The notes under the pieces: model-generated | Databases searched by the model: none | What the model was told of the DNA's origin: nothing | Seen by the model: only the letters and a program-made list of their open reading frames with translations | Source of the DNA: an uncultured Leptotrichia sp. | GTDB lineage: Bacteria; Fusobacteriota; Fusobacteriia; Fusobacteriales; Leptotrichiaceae | DNA: 22,170 nucleotides | Direction of reading: 5' to 3' | Assembly: GCA_938017765.1 (NCBI GenBank) | Contig: CALIJH010000193.1 | Coordinates: forward strand, 1-22,170 | Part shown: positions 15,673-22,170 of the stretch, piece by piece | Position numbering within the stretch: the stretch's first letter is position 1 | Layout of the letters: each line of letters opens with the position of its first letter | Made by a program: the position numbers and the translations under genes

Positions 15673-15772
15673 TTATTTTTCTTAATCATTTTTATAATGA
15701 CACTCTAATTATGTTAATCTTATCAAACATTTTATAATGTTTTTCTATTATATTATTGATTTATTTTATTTA

Positions 15773-17938
15773 TTATATTCCTTTTCTTGTAAGTCCTACT
15801 CTTCCTCTTTCTTTATCCAGAGACAAAATTTTAACTTTTATTATCTGTCCTACGGATAATTCTTTCGTAGGGTCTGATACAAATTTGTCGGATATTTGTG
15901 ATATATGGATTAACGCATCATTTTTTAATCCTATATCTACAAAAACTCCGAATTTGGCAACATTTCTTACTGTTCCCTCCAAGACCATTCCTTCTTTCAA
16001 ATCGTCCATATTGAGAATATCAGATCTTAATAGAGGCTTCTCAAACTCATCTCTCGGATCTCTTCTGTCTTTTAACAATGCCCCATATACATCCTTTGCA
16101 GTTTGAGGTCCGAAGTCATTTTCTTTTATAATTTTTTCCAGATTGATTGTTTTCAATTTTTGTCTGACTTCATCCAGATTTTCTTTTAAATCTGAAACTT
16201 TACAGCCTGCTTCTTTTAATATAGTTTCAGCAATATGATAAGATTCTGGGTGAATTATAGTATTGTCAAGGGGATTTTCACTGTCCGGTACTACTATAAA
16301 ACCCGCCATTTGCTCAAAAGCCTTGTCGCCTAAACCTTTTACTTTTTTCAATTGCTTTCTGTCTTTAAAATCTCCATTTTCATGTCTATAATCCACAAGA
16401 TTTTTAGCGACATTTTTCTTAATCCCCGAAACAAAACTCAACAATGCCCACGAAGCTGTATTAATATTTACACCGACATTATTTACCACATGTTCTATTG
16501 TCTGCTCCAGTGTTTCATTGAGTTTTTTCTGATTCACATCATGCTGATACATCCCTACACCTATAGACTTCGGGTCTATTTTTACAAGTTCTGCCATAGG
16601 ATCCTGTATTCTTCTTGCTATGGATATCGCCCCTCTTGCTGTTACATCAAGGTCAGGAAATTCTTCTATAGCAAGTTTTGATGCCGAATATACCGAAGCT
16701 CCCGCTTCGCTTACTATGAGATACGACACCTGCTTTTTAGCTTCTTTTATTATTTTTGCTACAAAGCTTTCTGTTTCTCTCGAAGCCGTGCCGTTTCCTA
16801 TCGCTATTATATCCACATCGTATTTATCAATATAGTTCAATATTTTCTTCTTAGCTTCGTCAAGCTGTCTCTGGTTATGCATTTCCTCAACCAGATAAAG
16901 CACATCATTTGTTTCGTAAAATCCGTCTTTATTTATTATGACCATTTTACAGCCTGTTCTATATCCAGGGTCAAGTCCCATAAGTGTTTTTTTTGATAAA
17001 GGAGGCTGTAACAACAGTTTTTCAAGATTTTCCGAAAATATATTTATCGCCTCTTCTTCGGCTTTTTCAGTATATATATTTCTCACTTCATTTTTTATTG
17101 ACGGATAAGCAAGTCTGTCCAAAGAATCTCTTATAATCTCTTTATAAAAATCTGTCATATTTTTATTTGGGAATGATTTCAGTATAAAATTCATTATAAA
17201 TTCTTCAGTTCTTTCATCAATATCTATATCAACTTTCAGGATTTTTTCCTTTTCTCCCCTATTTAATGCCAAAATTCTATTTGAAGCAGCTTTTTCTATA
17301 GGTTCAGAATATTCATAATAATCCTGATACACGCCTTTTGTATCTTCATTTTTATTCTTTTCAATAACTTTTGATGTAAGAGTTCCGTATTTTGCTATTC
17401 TTTCCCTTAAAAATTCCCTTATTTTAGCATCTTCTGATATATTCTGGGCAATAATCAGGTGTACTCCCTCAATAGCCGCTTCCACGTCAGGAACTTCTTC
17501 GGTAATGTATTTTTCAGCTTCAGCTCTCAGTAAATCTGCCGTAGTATCAGGCAGCAAAGCAAATATCGATAAAGGCTCCAGCCCATAGTCCTTGGCAATA
17601 TCAGCTTTTGTTTTTTTCTTTTTCTTGTAAGGCAAATACAGATCTTCTACTTCCTGTAATTTAACAGAGTTTATTATACTTGCTTTCAGTTCTTCGGTAA
17701 GTTTGCCCTGCTCTTCTATCAGTCTTATAACTTCTTCTTTTCTTTTTTCAAGGTTTCTATAATAAGTAACTTTTTCAATTACTTCTCTTATCTGTTCTTC
17801 ATCAAGATTTCCCGTAACTTCTTTTCTATAACGTGCTATAAACGGAACTGTCGCTCCTTCATCAAACAGATTTATCGTATTTTCTATTTGAGAAACTTTT
17901 AAATTCAGTTCTGTTGCCACACTTTTTACTATATCCAA
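15773..17938 (-). CDS. tex: Tex-family RNA-binding transcriptional accessory protein
   Basis: A 721-residue cytoplasmic protein of the Tex/YqgF family. In order: an N-terminal helical Tex domain (DEGATVPFIARYRKEVTG near 28-45), a YqgF/RNase H-like domain from about 320 (LMGLDPGYRTGC), tandem helix-hairpin-helix motifs (about 490-550, KKVKGLGDKAFEQMAG), and a C-terminal S1 RNA-binding domain (about 645-718, GMVLEGTVRNVAKFGVFVDIG). Members bind nucleic acid and influence transcription; the exact role is unsettled. I place the start at TTG 17936-17938, because GGAGGAG lies 4-6 nt upstream and MDIVKSVATEL is the usual family N-terminus; the 32 extra upstream codons have no similarity. Length equals that of firmicute homologues (about 720). 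Confidence 0.95.
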   Translation of the reverse strand: MDIVKSVATELNLKVSQIENTINLFDEGATVPFIARYRKEVTGNLDEEQIREVIEKVTYYRNLEKRKEEVIRLIEEQGKLTEELKASIINSVKLQEVEDLYLPYKKKKKTKADIAKDYGLEPLSIFALLPDTTADLLRAEAEKYITEEVPDVEAAIEGVHLIIAQNISEDAKIREFLRERIAKYGTLTSKVIEKNKNEDTKGVYQDYYEYSEPIEKAASNRILALNRGEKEKILKVDIDIDERTEEFIMNFILKSFPNKNMTDFYKEIIRDSLDRLAYPSIKNEVRNIYTEKAEEEAINIFSENLEKLLLQPPLSKKTLMGLDPGYRTGCKMVIINKDGFYETNDVLYLVEEMHNQRQLDEAKKKILNYIDKYDVDIIAIGNGTASRETESFVAKIIKEAKKQVSYLIVSEAGASVYSASKLAIEEFPDLDVTARGAISIARRIQDPMAELVKIDPKSIGVGMYQHDVNQKKLNETLEQTIEHVVNNVGVNINTASWALLSFVSGIKKNVAKNLVDYRHENGDFKDRKQLKKVKGLGDKAFEQMAGFIVVPDSENPLDNTIIHPESYHIAETILKEAGCKVSDLKENLDEVRQKLKTINLEKIIKENDFGPQTAKDVYGALLKDRRDPRDEFEKPLLRSDILNMDDLKEGMVLEGTVRNVAKFGVFVDIGLKNDALIHISQISDKFVSDPTKELSVGQIIKVKILSLDKERGRVGLTRKGI

Positions 17939-17996
17939 GACTCTCCTCCATATACATTTTTTCACTTTTGTTATTTTATTTTTTAAACTAATAAAT

Positions 17997-18007
17997 ATTT
18001 TAGCATA
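17997..18007 (-). promoter_or_regulatory. Candidate extended -10 promoter of tex
   Basis: On the - strand TATGCTAAAAT contains TG-N-TAAAAT; no good -35 lies at 17 nt. It is about 60 nt before the TTG start and after the trxA terminator, where a promoter is needed. Confidence 0.4.
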
Positions 18008-18073
18008 ATTTCCATAAAATAACCAGTTTTTCAAAGAATTTTTTTAAAAAGTAATTTTACTGCATTTTATGAC

Positions 18074-18114
18074 AAAAAACCTGTTTCAATCTCCAATCAA
18101 GATTAAAACAGGTT
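18074..18114 (-). terminator. Strong intrinsic terminator after trxA
   Basis: AACCTGTTT pairs with AAACAGGTT, then after one mismatch AATCT pairs with AGATT; loop of 7 nt. On the - strand the hairpin is followed by six T residues. It lies 21 nt after the trxA stop. Confidence 0.85.
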
Positions 18115-18135
18115 ATCCTTATCCGTTTATTAAAT

Positions 18136-18453
18136 TTATTTATGAGCTTCAACTTTTTTGTTAATTTCATCCTGCGTCATAAATCCTACAAGAGTTTCAA
18201 CAGGTTGTCCGTCTTTGAAAATAACCATTGTAGGCACACTTCTCACTCTAAATTGTGCAGCAAGGTCGCTTGCCTGATCTACATCTACTTTTACAATTTT
18301 ATAATCAACATTATCTGACAGCTCGTCCAATACCGGTCCCAACATTTGACAAGGTCCGCACCATGTTGCAAAAAAGTCTACTAAAGTAACTCCGCTTTTT
18401 ACTAATGTTTCGTTTTCAAAATTTTCTCCTGCATAATGTACTACTTTACTCAT
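18136..18453 (-). CDS. trxA: Thioredoxin
   Basis: A 105-residue cytoplasmic thioredoxin. It has the canonical active site W31-C32-G-P-C35, VDFFATWCGPC before it, and the cis-proline loop VRSVPTM. It reduces disulfides of many proteins using NADPH through thioredoxin reductase, and is a candidate electron donor to the CcdA-like transporter of the msrAB operon. The frame extends 24 codons further upstream, but the ATG at 18451-18453 has AGGAGG at proper distance and gives the standard length. A promoter and a terminator enclose it as a single-gene unit. Confidence 0.97.
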   Translation of the reverse strand: MSKVVHYAGENFENETLVKSGVTLVDFFATWCGPCQMLGPVLDELSDNVDYKIVKVDVDQASDLAAQFRVRSVPTMVIFKDGQPVETLVGFMTQDEINKKVEAHK

Positions 18454-18496
18454 ATTTATTTTCCTCCTATAAATTATAAATTTTTTTGTTAAATGT

Positions 18497-18525
18497 ATTA
18501 TATCACTTTTTATGTGTATATGCAA
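18497..18525 (-). promoter_or_regulatory. Promoter of trxA
   Basis: On the - strand TTGCAT (18520-18525), 17 nt, TATAAT (18497-18502), with TGA before the -10 hexamer (extended -10). Confidence 0.75.
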
Positions 18526-18566
18526 ACTTTTTCAAATATCTATTCTAATATAAGACATATTTTTTA

Positions 18567-18641
18567 TTTTAATTATTCTTATCTTAATCATTTTTATCTC
18601 AATTACTTTTGTTTCAATTACTTTTTACTCAATCAGTTCTT
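18567..18641. repeat. Degenerate tandem array, five units of 15 bp
   Basis: Five consecutive 15-mers read TTTTAATTATTCTTA, TCTTAATCATTTTTA, TCTCAATTACTTTTG, TTTCAATTACTTTTT, ACTCAATCAGTTCTT. The second recurs exactly at 15680-15694 and with two changes at 13987-14001. The array lies between trxA and the Ogg2 gene. Confidence 0.6.
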
Positions 18642-18683
18642 CATATTTTTATTTTGAATTTATTTTAAAAAATTTTCCATAAT

Positions 18684-18705
18684 TTTTGATTATCTTTTGA
18701 TTATC
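18684..18705. repeat. Tandem 11-bp duplication
   Basis: TTTTGATTATC occurs twice in direct contact (18684-18694 and 18695-18705), just after the stop of the Ogg2 gene. Confidence 0.6.
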
Positions 18706-18726
18706 AGTTTGGCTATTGGAATATGA

Positions 18727-19404
18727 TTATTTAAAAACCTCTCCTGCTTCCTTATACCACAGCACCAAATCCAGCTCATCCATTCTAATTCCTGAATATT
18801 TTGAATATTCCCTCATTTTTTCTTCTATTTCGTAATATTTTTTTTCAGTTATGGATTTTGGCATTTCATCAATCACATTTAGCCATGCAAGATTTCTTAA
18901 AATATGTCTGTCCAGTATGGCAATATTTTCTCCAAATCCTAGATTTCTCAATACATGATTTGCTTCTTTCAAACCCATTCCTTTTATATTCTTATATATC
19001 CATTCCCTCTTCTGCAAGGTATCTCCCTTTTCCGAAAGAATTTTTTTTGGCTGGAGTTTTCCGTCCACTGTCATCAGTTTTCTAAGTTCCACTAAATACC
19101 TTGATTTATTATTTTTAAATCTGACAATATTTAGATATTCGGCTATTTCTTCAGGCTGTCCGTTAAACAGCAGACCGTTATTTACTAACGTCATTATTGC
19201 CTGCCACGCATTTTTAGCCTTGGACTGGGGCGTCAGTATACAGAATGCCACTTCTGCAAATACTTCCTTTTCATTGCCTTGCCATGCTTTCTTATAACCT
19301 TTTATAGCCTTTTCCATTTCTTTTTTTATTTTTTTATGTATTTCCATTATTTCATTATGAAGTTCCTTATTCAATTTTTTTTCCAAACTATTTTTCTTTG
19401 GCAA
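18727..19404 (-). CDS. Ogg2-type 8-oxoguanine DNA glycosylase/AP lyase
   Basis: A 225-residue HhH-GPD DNA repair enzyme of the Ogg2 branch, known mostly from archaea and some bacteria, which removes 8-oxoguanine and nicks the abasic site. The helix-hairpin-helix has the catalytic lysine K146 in KGMGLKEANHVLRNLG; the activating aspartate is D165 in AILDRHILR. The C-terminus MDELDLVLWYKEAGEVFK ends in a lysine, K225; in characterised Ogg2 enzymes the terminal lysine is a main determinant of 8-oxoguanine recognition. The iron-sulfur cysteines of endonuclease III are absent. The start is TTG 19402-19404 with GGAGG 8 nt upstream. It lies 37 nt after the esterase and is probably cotranscribed with it. 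It adds to the oxidative-damage theme of msrAB. Confidence 0.87.
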   Translation of the reverse strand: MPKKNSLEKKLNKELHNEIMEIHKKIKKEMEKAIKGYKKAWQGNEKEVFAEVAFCILTPQSKAKNAWQAIMTLVNNGLLFNGQPEEIAEYLNIVRFKNNKSRYLVELRKLMTVDGKLQPKKILSEKGDTLQKREWIYKNIKGMGLKEANHVLRNLGFGENIAILDRHILRNLAWLNVIDEMPKSITEKKYYEIEEKMREYSKYSGIRMDELDLVLWYKEAGEVFK

Positions 19405-19441
19405 AATATTTTCCTCCGATATTATATTTATGTTTCAATTT

Positions 19442-20317
19442 TTATTCCAAATAAAATTTCCCTATTGCGTCCAGAGCTTCGTCCGTTTCTTTTAAAGGAG
19501 CTAAAATCCAGTCGTGACAAAGATTTTCTCCTATATATAATTTTACTGTCGTTCCCACCGCCGTATCAATCATATCACTTAGTTTCATACAGTCAGGATA
19601 AAGAACTTCATTTGTTCCAAAAAGAAGCATTATTTCACCAAGATTATCCATATTTCCATAAATGGGAGAAATCAAACTCGATTTTACATCTATATTTCCC
19701 GCGTACTGCTTCCCTGCTTTAATAAGGCTTTGAACGGGTAATAAAGGATCTTTTTCCTCAAAATCTTTTATTTCTTCATTTGTCATGGAAACATCAAGCC
19801 ACGGAGACATCAGTACGGTCTTTTTAGGAAAAGGAGTTATATTTTTATCTCTCGCTTCCTGAAGAAAAGCCAGTGCCAGTCCTCCCCCTGCGGAGTCCCC
19901 AAAAAAATAAAAATCATCTTCCTTATTTTTTTCGGATACTGATTTATATGCTTTCATTAAAACATCGTGAGCTTTATCTATCGTGTATTCAGGAGCTAAA
20001 GGATAATCCACAAAGGTTACTTTCAGGTTATACTTCTTTACCATTCTTTCAACGATATTTTTATGGCTTCTTACCGCCCTTAGCACATAACCTCCTCCAT
20101 GAAGGAAAATTATATGCTTATTTAAGGATTTCTCAGTTTTTACTGTGATTATCTGAAATCCGTCTATAAATTCCTCATCTATTAAAAATTCCTTGCTGAA
20201 ATATTTTTTATTGAAAAAATCCGTGTCCCGTCTCGGATTTTCCATAGCTTTTTCATTTCCTTTTTTTGCATTTACCAGTTTTGCTACAGGTACTGCTATA
20301 TCTGATAACAAACTCAT
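19442..20317 (-). CDS. Alpha/beta hydrolase, HSL-type esterase/lipase
   Basis: A 291-residue protein of the hormone-sensitive-lipase-like hydrolase family. It has the oxyanion-hole motif HGGGY at 73-77, the nucleophile S142 in GDSAGGG, and catalytic H268 in LCHDW. The acidic member lies in GTNEVLYPD, where E237 occupies the place usual for Asp, as in several Gram-positive esterases. No signal peptide is seen. It should hydrolyse short acyl esters; the natural substrate is unknown. The first in-frame ATG with family similarity is 20315-20317, yet the only good ribosome-binding site (AAAGGAG, 20349-20355) lies 31 nt upstream with no start codon at normal distance, so the start is less certain. 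A strong promoter lies in the gap after comM. Confidence 0.83.
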   Translation of the reverse strand: MSLLSDIAVPVAKLVNAKKGNEKAMENPRRDTDFFNKKYFSKEFLIDEEFIDGFQIITVKTEKSLNKHIIFLHGGGYVLRAVRSHKNIVERMVKKYNLKVTFVDYPLAPEYTIDKAHDVLMKAYKSVSEKNKEDDFYFFGDSAGGGLALAFLQEARDKNITPFPKKTVLMSPWLDVSMTNEEIKDFEEKDPLLPVQSLIKAGKQYAGNIDVKSSLISPIYGNMDNLGEIMLLFGTNEVLYPDCMKLSDMIDTAVGTTVKLYIGENLCHDWILAPLKETDEALDAIGKFYLE

Positions 20318-20396
20318 ATTTATACAATTACTAAACTTTGTAACTGTTCTCCTTTCAATATTTTGTATTTTTTTATTTGTTATTATACTGTTTTGT

Positions 20397-20425
20397 ATTA
20401 TATCATTTTTAACTAAAAGCTTCAA
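20397..20425 (-). promoter_or_regulatory. Promoter of the esterase gene
   Basis: On the - strand TTGAAG (20420-20425), 17 nt, TATAAT (20397-20402) preceded by TGA (extended -10). It starts right after the comM stop. Confidence 0.7.
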
Positions 20426-20435
20426 TTCAATATTT

Positions 20436-21995
20436 CTAATATTTTTTTCTGTAATTGAGTGCTTCCAGCAGATGTACAGTTTCTATATTTTCCGAATTAT
20501 CAAGGTCAGCTATAGTCCTTGAAACTTTAAGCACTTTATCATACATTCTTACAGAAAGTTGCAGTTCGTCAATGGCTTTTTCAAATATTTTCTTTGTATC
20601 TTCATTTATTTTACAATATCTGGAAATTTGCCTTCTGTTCATTTTTGCATTCAGCAAGTCCGAATTATATCTCTTTTTCTGTATTTTTCTTGCTTTTATT
20701 ACTCTTTCCCTTACTTTTTCAGATGTTTCCGATACTTCATCATTGAATATTTCTTCTTTTTTCAGCCTTCTCATTTCCACATATAAATCTATCCTGTCCA
20801 GAAGAGGTCCCGAGAATCTTTTCTGATAATTTTTTATATTTCTTAAAGTATCCGTACATAAAATATCATCAGGGAAAAATCCGCACGGCGTAGGATTTGA
20901 TGCCGCTATCACTATACTTTTCACCGGATAGGTAATTATAAGATTTGCTCTCGAGATAGTAATACTCCCGTCTTCAAGGGGTTGTCTCAACATTTCCAAA
21001 TTTTCTTTGCTAAATTCCCCCAGCTCATCTAAAAATAATACTCCATTTAATGCCAGTGTAATTTCTCCCGCCCTCGCTACTCCTCCTACCAATGCCGCCT
21101 GAGTTGCGGAATGATGAGGAGCTCTAAACGGTCTTTCCGTAATAATCGGATTTTCGCAAGAGAGCATTCCCGATACACTGCATATTTTAGTAGTTTCTAT
21201 TATTTCTTTTTCAGTCATCTCGGGCAGAATAGTAGTAAATCTTTTAGCAAGCATTGATTTTCCTGAACCGGGATCTCCCATAAGAAATATATTATGCCCT
21301 CCCGCTGCCGCTATTTCCAAAGCTCTTTTTGCCAGAAACTGACCTTTAACTTCTAAAAAATCAATACTTTCATTTAAATCGTTTTCATCAAATTCAAATT
21401 CCTCAATTTTTAAATTATTTTTGCTGTTTTTCTTTTTAATATGTAAATTTTCTATATTTTGTAATAATTCTTCATATTCAATCTTTTCATCTATAAAGTC
21501 CACTGCTTCTTGTATCCGAGTTACGGGAATAATTTTCACTCCTGAAATTAAACATGTCTCATTATAATTTTCCGCGGGAACTATGACGCCTTTTATTCCT
21601 TTCTCTTTTGCCAAGATTGCAGCGTTTATGGCACCTTTTATCGATTTTATATTTCCATTCAGGGAAATTTCTCCCAATACAAGATAATCTTTTAAAGTAT
21701 CTATATTTTTTATTTCTCCGATATTTGCCAATATTCCCAAAAACATCGGCAAATCAAAATGACTTCCTTTTTTTCTTATATTTGCAGGAGATAAGTTTAC
21801 AAGTACCCTTTTTACAGGAAAATCAAGTCCTATATTTTTAAAACAGCTTCTAATCCTTTCCCTGCTTTCAGTTATTGCCAAATCTCCCATTCCTACTATA
21901 TTAAAAACAGGAAGTCCGTTGGATATATCCACTTCAACTTCCACAATATATGTTTCAACCCCTAAATAACTGCAACTAAGTACACTTATAGCCAC
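20436..21995 (-). CDS. comM: ComM/YifB-family AAA+ protein (Mg-chelatase-like)
   Basis: A 519-residue protein of the ComM/YifB family. An N-terminal Lon-protease-like domain (about 20-170, with GLPVFNIVGMGD and ESRERIRSCF) is followed by a Mg-chelatase-type AAA+ domain with Walker A GDPGSGKS (240-247), RAPHHSAT (291-298) and Walker B VLFLDE (319-324), then a C-terminal helical domain (YNSDLLNAKMNRRQISRYC). In naturally competent bacteria ComM is a hexameric helicase that promotes branch migration during integration of donor DNA; the gene is also widespread in species not known to be competent. The start is GTG at 21993-21995 with AGGGGG just upstream; the overlapping ATG at 21997 is out of frame and stops at once. 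No competence gene is adjacent. Confidence 0.93.
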   Translation of the reverse strand: MAISVLSCSYLGVETYIVEVEVDISNGLPVFNIVGMGDLAITESRERIRSCFKNIGLDFPVKRVLVNLSPANIRKKGSHFDLPMFLGILANIGEIKNIDTLKDYLVLGEISLNGNIKSIKGAINAAILAKEKGIKGVIVPAENYNETCLISGVKIIPVTRIQEAVDFIDEKIEYEELLQNIENLHIKKKNSKNNLKIEEFEFDENDLNESIDFLEVKGQFLAKRALEIAAAGGHNIFLMGDPGSGKSMLAKRFTTILPEMTEKEIIETTKICSVSGMLSCENPIITERPFRAPHHSATQAALVGGVARAGEITLALNGVLFLDELGEFSKENLEMLRQPLEDGSITISRANLIITYPVKSIVIAASNPTPCGFFPDDILCTDTLRNIKNYQKRFSGPLLDRIDLYVEMRRLKKEEIFNDEVSETSEKVRERVIKARKIQKKRYNSDLLNAKMNRRQISRYCKINEDTKKIFEKAIDELQLSVRMYDKVLKVSRTIADLDNSENIETVHLLEALNYRKKY

Positions 21996-22035
21996 ATTTC
22001 CCCCTCTTTTTCATTAATTTTAATTTAATAAATAT

Positions 22036-22064
22036 AATTTATCATTTTTTTTGCTTTTTTGCAA
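22036..22064 (-). promoter_or_regulatory. Candidate promoter of comM
   Basis: On the - strand TTGCAA (22059-22064), 17 nt, TAAATT (22036-22041) preceded by TGA. The -10 is imperfect, but the position, about 40 nt before the GTG start, fits. Confidence 0.4.
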
Positions 22065-22068
22065 TATT

Positions 22069-22136
22069 TATTTTTTATGCTTAAAAAATCTCTTCTATAG
22101 GCTTCATTCTTTCAACTATTTTTTATACTTAAAAAA
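22069..22136. repeat. Two copies of a 20-nt direct repeat upstream of comM
   Basis: TATTTTTTATGCTTAAAAAA (22069-22088) recurs at 22117-22136 with one change (G to A in the centre), 48 nt apart. Each copy is itself a small hairpin (TTTTTTA with TAAAAAA). Both lie upstream of the comM promoter, at the window edge. Confidence 0.5.
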
Positions 22137-22170
22137 GCTACAGCATTTTTTAATTTTATTGTTTTTTACT

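Noticed and set aside
15726..15743. AAACATT/AATGTTT hairpin as tex terminator
   Set aside because: A 7-bp stem with a T-run only on the + strand, where no gene ends; on the - strand it lacks a T tail.
17939..18034. 32-residue N-terminal extension of Tex
   Set aside because: It spans the likely promoter and the GGAGGAG site; family similarity begins at the TTG at 17938.
18567..18705. CRISPR array
   Set aside because: The units are 11-15 bp, contiguous and degenerate, with no spacers and no cas gene near.
19279..19722. Open frame of 147 codons on the + strand over the Ogg2 and esterase genes
   Set aside because: It runs antisense across two well-supported genes and their gap, and its Phe/Tyr/Leu-rich product resembles no family.
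20455..20826. Serine-rich 123-codon frame antisense to comM
   Set aside because: Shadow of the conserved C-terminal part of comM; no start signals.

Overview
The window is AT-rich (roughly 30 % GC by eye) and looks like a chromosomal segment of a fusobacterium, most likely of the Leptotrichia/Sneathia/Streptobacillus family. The main reasons are two tandem FadA-like small coiled-coil adhesins next to an OmpA-type porin, strong GGAGG ribosome-binding sites, and low-GC codon use. The genus is an inference; the phylum is fairly secure. I see no tRNA, rRNA, CRISPR array, insertion sequence or prophage gene.

Layout. The first 4 kb reads on the + strand: the tail of an unknown gene, a MalY/PatB-type C-S lyase with a TTG start, then a promoter and long leader driving a methionine-sulfoxide repair operon (membrane-anchored MsrAB fusion, CcdA-like electron transporter, exported thioredoxin-like protein). 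The operon ends in the decayed stub of a response regulator. Everything from 4.2 kb to the end reads on the - strand. In transcription order, starting from the right edge, it is: a ComM/YifB AAA+ protein, an HSL-type esterase, an Ogg2-type 8-oxoguanine glycosylase, thioredoxin A, the Tex RNA-binding protein, an L-lactate permease, the cluster ileS-lspA-glyQ-glyS, ompA, the two FadA-like genes, rpmE (zinc-free L31) and upp.

How the genes work together. MsrAB, CcdA and the TlpA-like protein form a plausible extracytoplasmic repair relay: cytoplasmic thioredoxin (a trxA lies at 18.1 kb) to CcdA to exported thioredoxin to MsrAB. This is the same chemistry as the Neisseria PilB fusion, but split over three genes. 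OmpA and the FadA-like proteins are surface products with very strong promoters (one matches TTGACA-17-TATAAT exactly). The ileS-lspA-glyQS block is a housekeeping translation and lipoprotein-processing operon.

Most of the window is ordinary core genome. The points most worth a second look are the broken response regulator closing the msrAB operon, the structured msrAB leader with a distant Shine-Dalgarno and the Met-rich linker of MsrAB, the FadA-like pair with its coupled translation, and a 15-bp degenerate repeat array with copies in two other intergenic regions. I found no convincing wholly new system.
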